A stretch of DNA of 6,567 nt from Verrucomicrobiota bacterium (lineage in GTDB: Bacteria; Verrucomicrobiota; Verrucomicrobiia; Opitutales; Seribacteraceae), in assembly GCA_014382645.1 (NCBI GenBank), contig JACNJI010000370.1, positions 1-6,567 of the forward strand, written 5' to 3'. Made by a program: the position numbers and the translations under genes. The notes under the pieces are model-generated. The model saw only the letters and a program-made list of their open reading frames with translations, did not search any database and was not told the origin of the DNA. This document shows positions 5,593 to 6,567 of this stretch, in pieces. The first letter of the stretch is position 1; each line of letters opens with the position of its first letter.

Positions 5593-6041
5593 AAATAAAC
5601 GAAAACTGGAGTCGACGGCGAAAAAACCGAGCAGCTGCGTTTCGGTATTTGTTCCAGTGGGAATTGAATCGACCGGAAGACCTCGGCCGCGACCTGGAAG
5701 AGCTATACGTCCGCTTAGGAGAAACACCCGAGTTTTTTGCCTACGCCACTGCAGTCGTGGATGGAGTCGTGGCTCAAGTGGAGGGCTTGGACGAGCGTAT
5801 TCGGGCACTGGCAAAGAACTGGGAACTCAAACGCATTGCCAAGACCGACTTGGCCTTGCTTCGATTGGCCGCCTACGAACTGTTGTATCGACCCGACGTC
5901 CCACCGGTCGTGGCGATCAACGAAGCTCTCGAATTGGCCAAAACGTTTTCCACCGAAAACTCCCGCAAATTTCTCAACGGCATACTCGATCAGATCCGGA
6001 TCGAACTGGATCGACCCGCTCGCGAAGCGGTGGTGGATTGA
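5577..6041 (+). CDS. nusB: Transcription antitermination protein NusB
   Basis: A 154-residue protein. NusB binds boxA RNA together with NusE (ribosomal protein S10) and supports rRNA transcription antitermination. The all-helical fold is recognisable from RRRKNRAAAFRYLFQWELN (13-31), LKRIAKTDLALLRLAAYELL (84-103) and the most conserved C-terminal segment, with VPPVVAINEALELAK at 108-122 followed by FSTENSRKFLNGILDQI (124-140). The ATG at 5577 lies within the last codons of ribH, so the two genes overlap by 16 nt; the frame is open further upstream, but that text is out-of-frame ribH. There is no strong Shine-Dalgarno, which suggests translational coupling to ribH. The ten N-terminal residues before the conserved region are a little longer than usual. 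nusB next to ribH is a common bacterial arrangement. Confidence 0.93.
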   Translation: MDEELEINENWSRRRKNRAAAFRYLFQWELNRPEDLGRDLEELYVRLGETPEFFAYATAVVDGVVAQVEGLDERIRALAKNWELKRIAKTDLALLRLAAYELLYRPDVPPVVAINEALELAKTFSTENSRKFLNGILDQIRIELDRPAREAVVD

Positions 6042-6080
6042 AAATCGAAGCCCCTATAGGCAAATAACCAAGAGAAGCAT

Positions 6081-6567
6081 TCAAGCTGACTCGGGTGTCA
6101 AAACAAGTACTGAGTAGGCGGGTATATTGAGCCGAAGGGAGAGCGGAAAGCTGTTGCATTCCTTAGATTCCGCGGCGAAGAGCTCGTCGATCTCATCATT
6201 CTCTTCCCCACCGTAACGGATGTCGGCGCTGTTGAGGATTACTCTCCAGTTCCCGGAAGACGGACAACCTAACCGGAGACTTTTTGCCTCATCGGAAAAG
6301 TTGCAGGCAACGAGCAGAGTATCGGCGGGCCTTTCTCCGAAGCGAAGAAAGGAAATGGAGCGACTTTGGGCGTCGTCGCAAGAAATCCATTGAAACTTGT
6401 CCCGCAGGTGGTCGCAGACAGCCCATGAAGGAGTCCCCCGACACAGGCTGGTTAGCTCCCGAACCATATTGCGAACTCCCTCGGGCAGAGGTAAGGCGCG
6501 AGGAGACCCATCGAGCGCGGCGGCGCCTGCCCCTACCTCTCCGTTGGCAGACGCGACTCCCCCGAAG
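6081..6567 (-). CDS. glgB: 1,4-alpha-glucan branching enzyme, C-terminal part (cut by window edge)
   Basis: Reads leftward from beyond the right edge to the TGA at 6081-6083; about 161 codons are visible, so the ATG at 6467 is internal. Branching enzyme makes alpha-1,6 branches in glycogen in the cytosol. What is seen is the end of the catalytic barrel (EGVRNMVRELTSLCRGTPSW) and the C-terminal all-beta domain: FQWISCDDAQSRSISFLRFG, then LLVACNFS, LRLGCPSSGNWRVILNSADIRYGG and SLRLNIPAYSVLVLTP, all in the order typical of GlgB. The catalytic Asp and Glu lie outside the window. The first 30 visible residues are Ala/Gly-rich and lack the usual glutamate and tryptophans of the family's FMGxEF...EW...LDW stretch, so there could be divergence or a sequence error there. 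It converges with nusB with only 39 nt between, and no clear terminator is seen. Confidence 0.85.
   Translation of the reverse strand, partial: FGGVASANGEVGAGAAALDGSPRALPLPEGVRNMVRELTSLCRGTPSWAVCDHLRDKFQWISCDDAQSRSISFLRFGERPADTLLVACNFSDEAKSLRLGCPSSGNWRVILNSADIRYGGEENDEIDELFAAESKECNSFPLSLRLNIPAYSVLVLTPESA

Noticed and set aside
5029..5814. 261-codon open frame on the minus strand opposite ribBA end, ribH and nusB
   Set aside because: It spans three gene boundaries of well-identified genes and is Arg/Pro/Ser-rich with no family resemblance.
6042..6080. Bidirectional terminator between nusB and glgB
   Set aside because: Only the 8-nt palindrome CCTATAGG is present, with no stem-loop of useful length.

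Overview
The window reads as a piece of a chromosome of a Verrucomicrobiota bacterium, most likely from the Opitutia/Puniceicoccales side. This is inferred from three things. The gene set ribBA-like, ribH, nusB is packed as one operon. One secreted protein ends in a Trp/Tyr/Gly-rich module that I associate with proteins of that group. Shine-Dalgarno sequences are weak or absent in front of most genes. There is no rRNA, tRNA, CRISPR array, transposase or phage gene, so this is ordinary chromosome with some lineage-specific secreted proteins rather than a mobile island.

Layout. On the minus strand, 21-344 encodes the N-terminal part of a secreted protein of unknown function. It stops just after a G/C homopolymer inside a strong hairpin, so it is probably a frameshifted or truncated gene. 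A divergent intergenic region (345-522) follows. Then come three genes for exported proteins on the plus strand. 523-1509 is an alpha/alpha-toroid (squalene-cyclase/prenyltransferase-like repeat) protein with a CxxCH haem-type motif. 1579-2648 is a putative HExxH zinc metallopeptidase whose signal peptide and mature domain lie in different frames. 3024-3866 is a stand-alone DsbD N-terminal-like domain. A compact housekeeping operon follows: a RibBA-type protein (3993-5105), lumazine synthase ribH (5119-5592) and nusB (5577-6041, overlapping ribH). Converging on it from the right edge is the C-terminal end of a glycogen branching enzyme (minus strand, 6081 to the window edge).

How the genes relate. 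The RibB half of the RibBA protein would make 3,4-dihydroxy-2-butanone 4-phosphate, and RibH condenses this with the pyrimidine intermediate into lumazine, so these two are consecutive in riboflavin synthesis. NusB is a transcription antitermination factor that merely shares the transcript. The second half of RibBA has lost the zinc ligands and the catalytic segment of GTP cyclohydrolase II, so a separate true ribA would be needed elsewhere.

I found no convincing entirely new system. The best leads are the degenerate RibA domain with a polyserine linker, the frame break in the putative metallopeptidase gene, the haem-motif toroid protein, and a 19-nt promoter-like motif (17/19 identical) shared by the regions upstream of the DsbD-like gene and the rib operon. 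Two genes have likely frame breaks, which could mean real gene decay or small indel errors in the assembly; the sequence alone cannot separate these.
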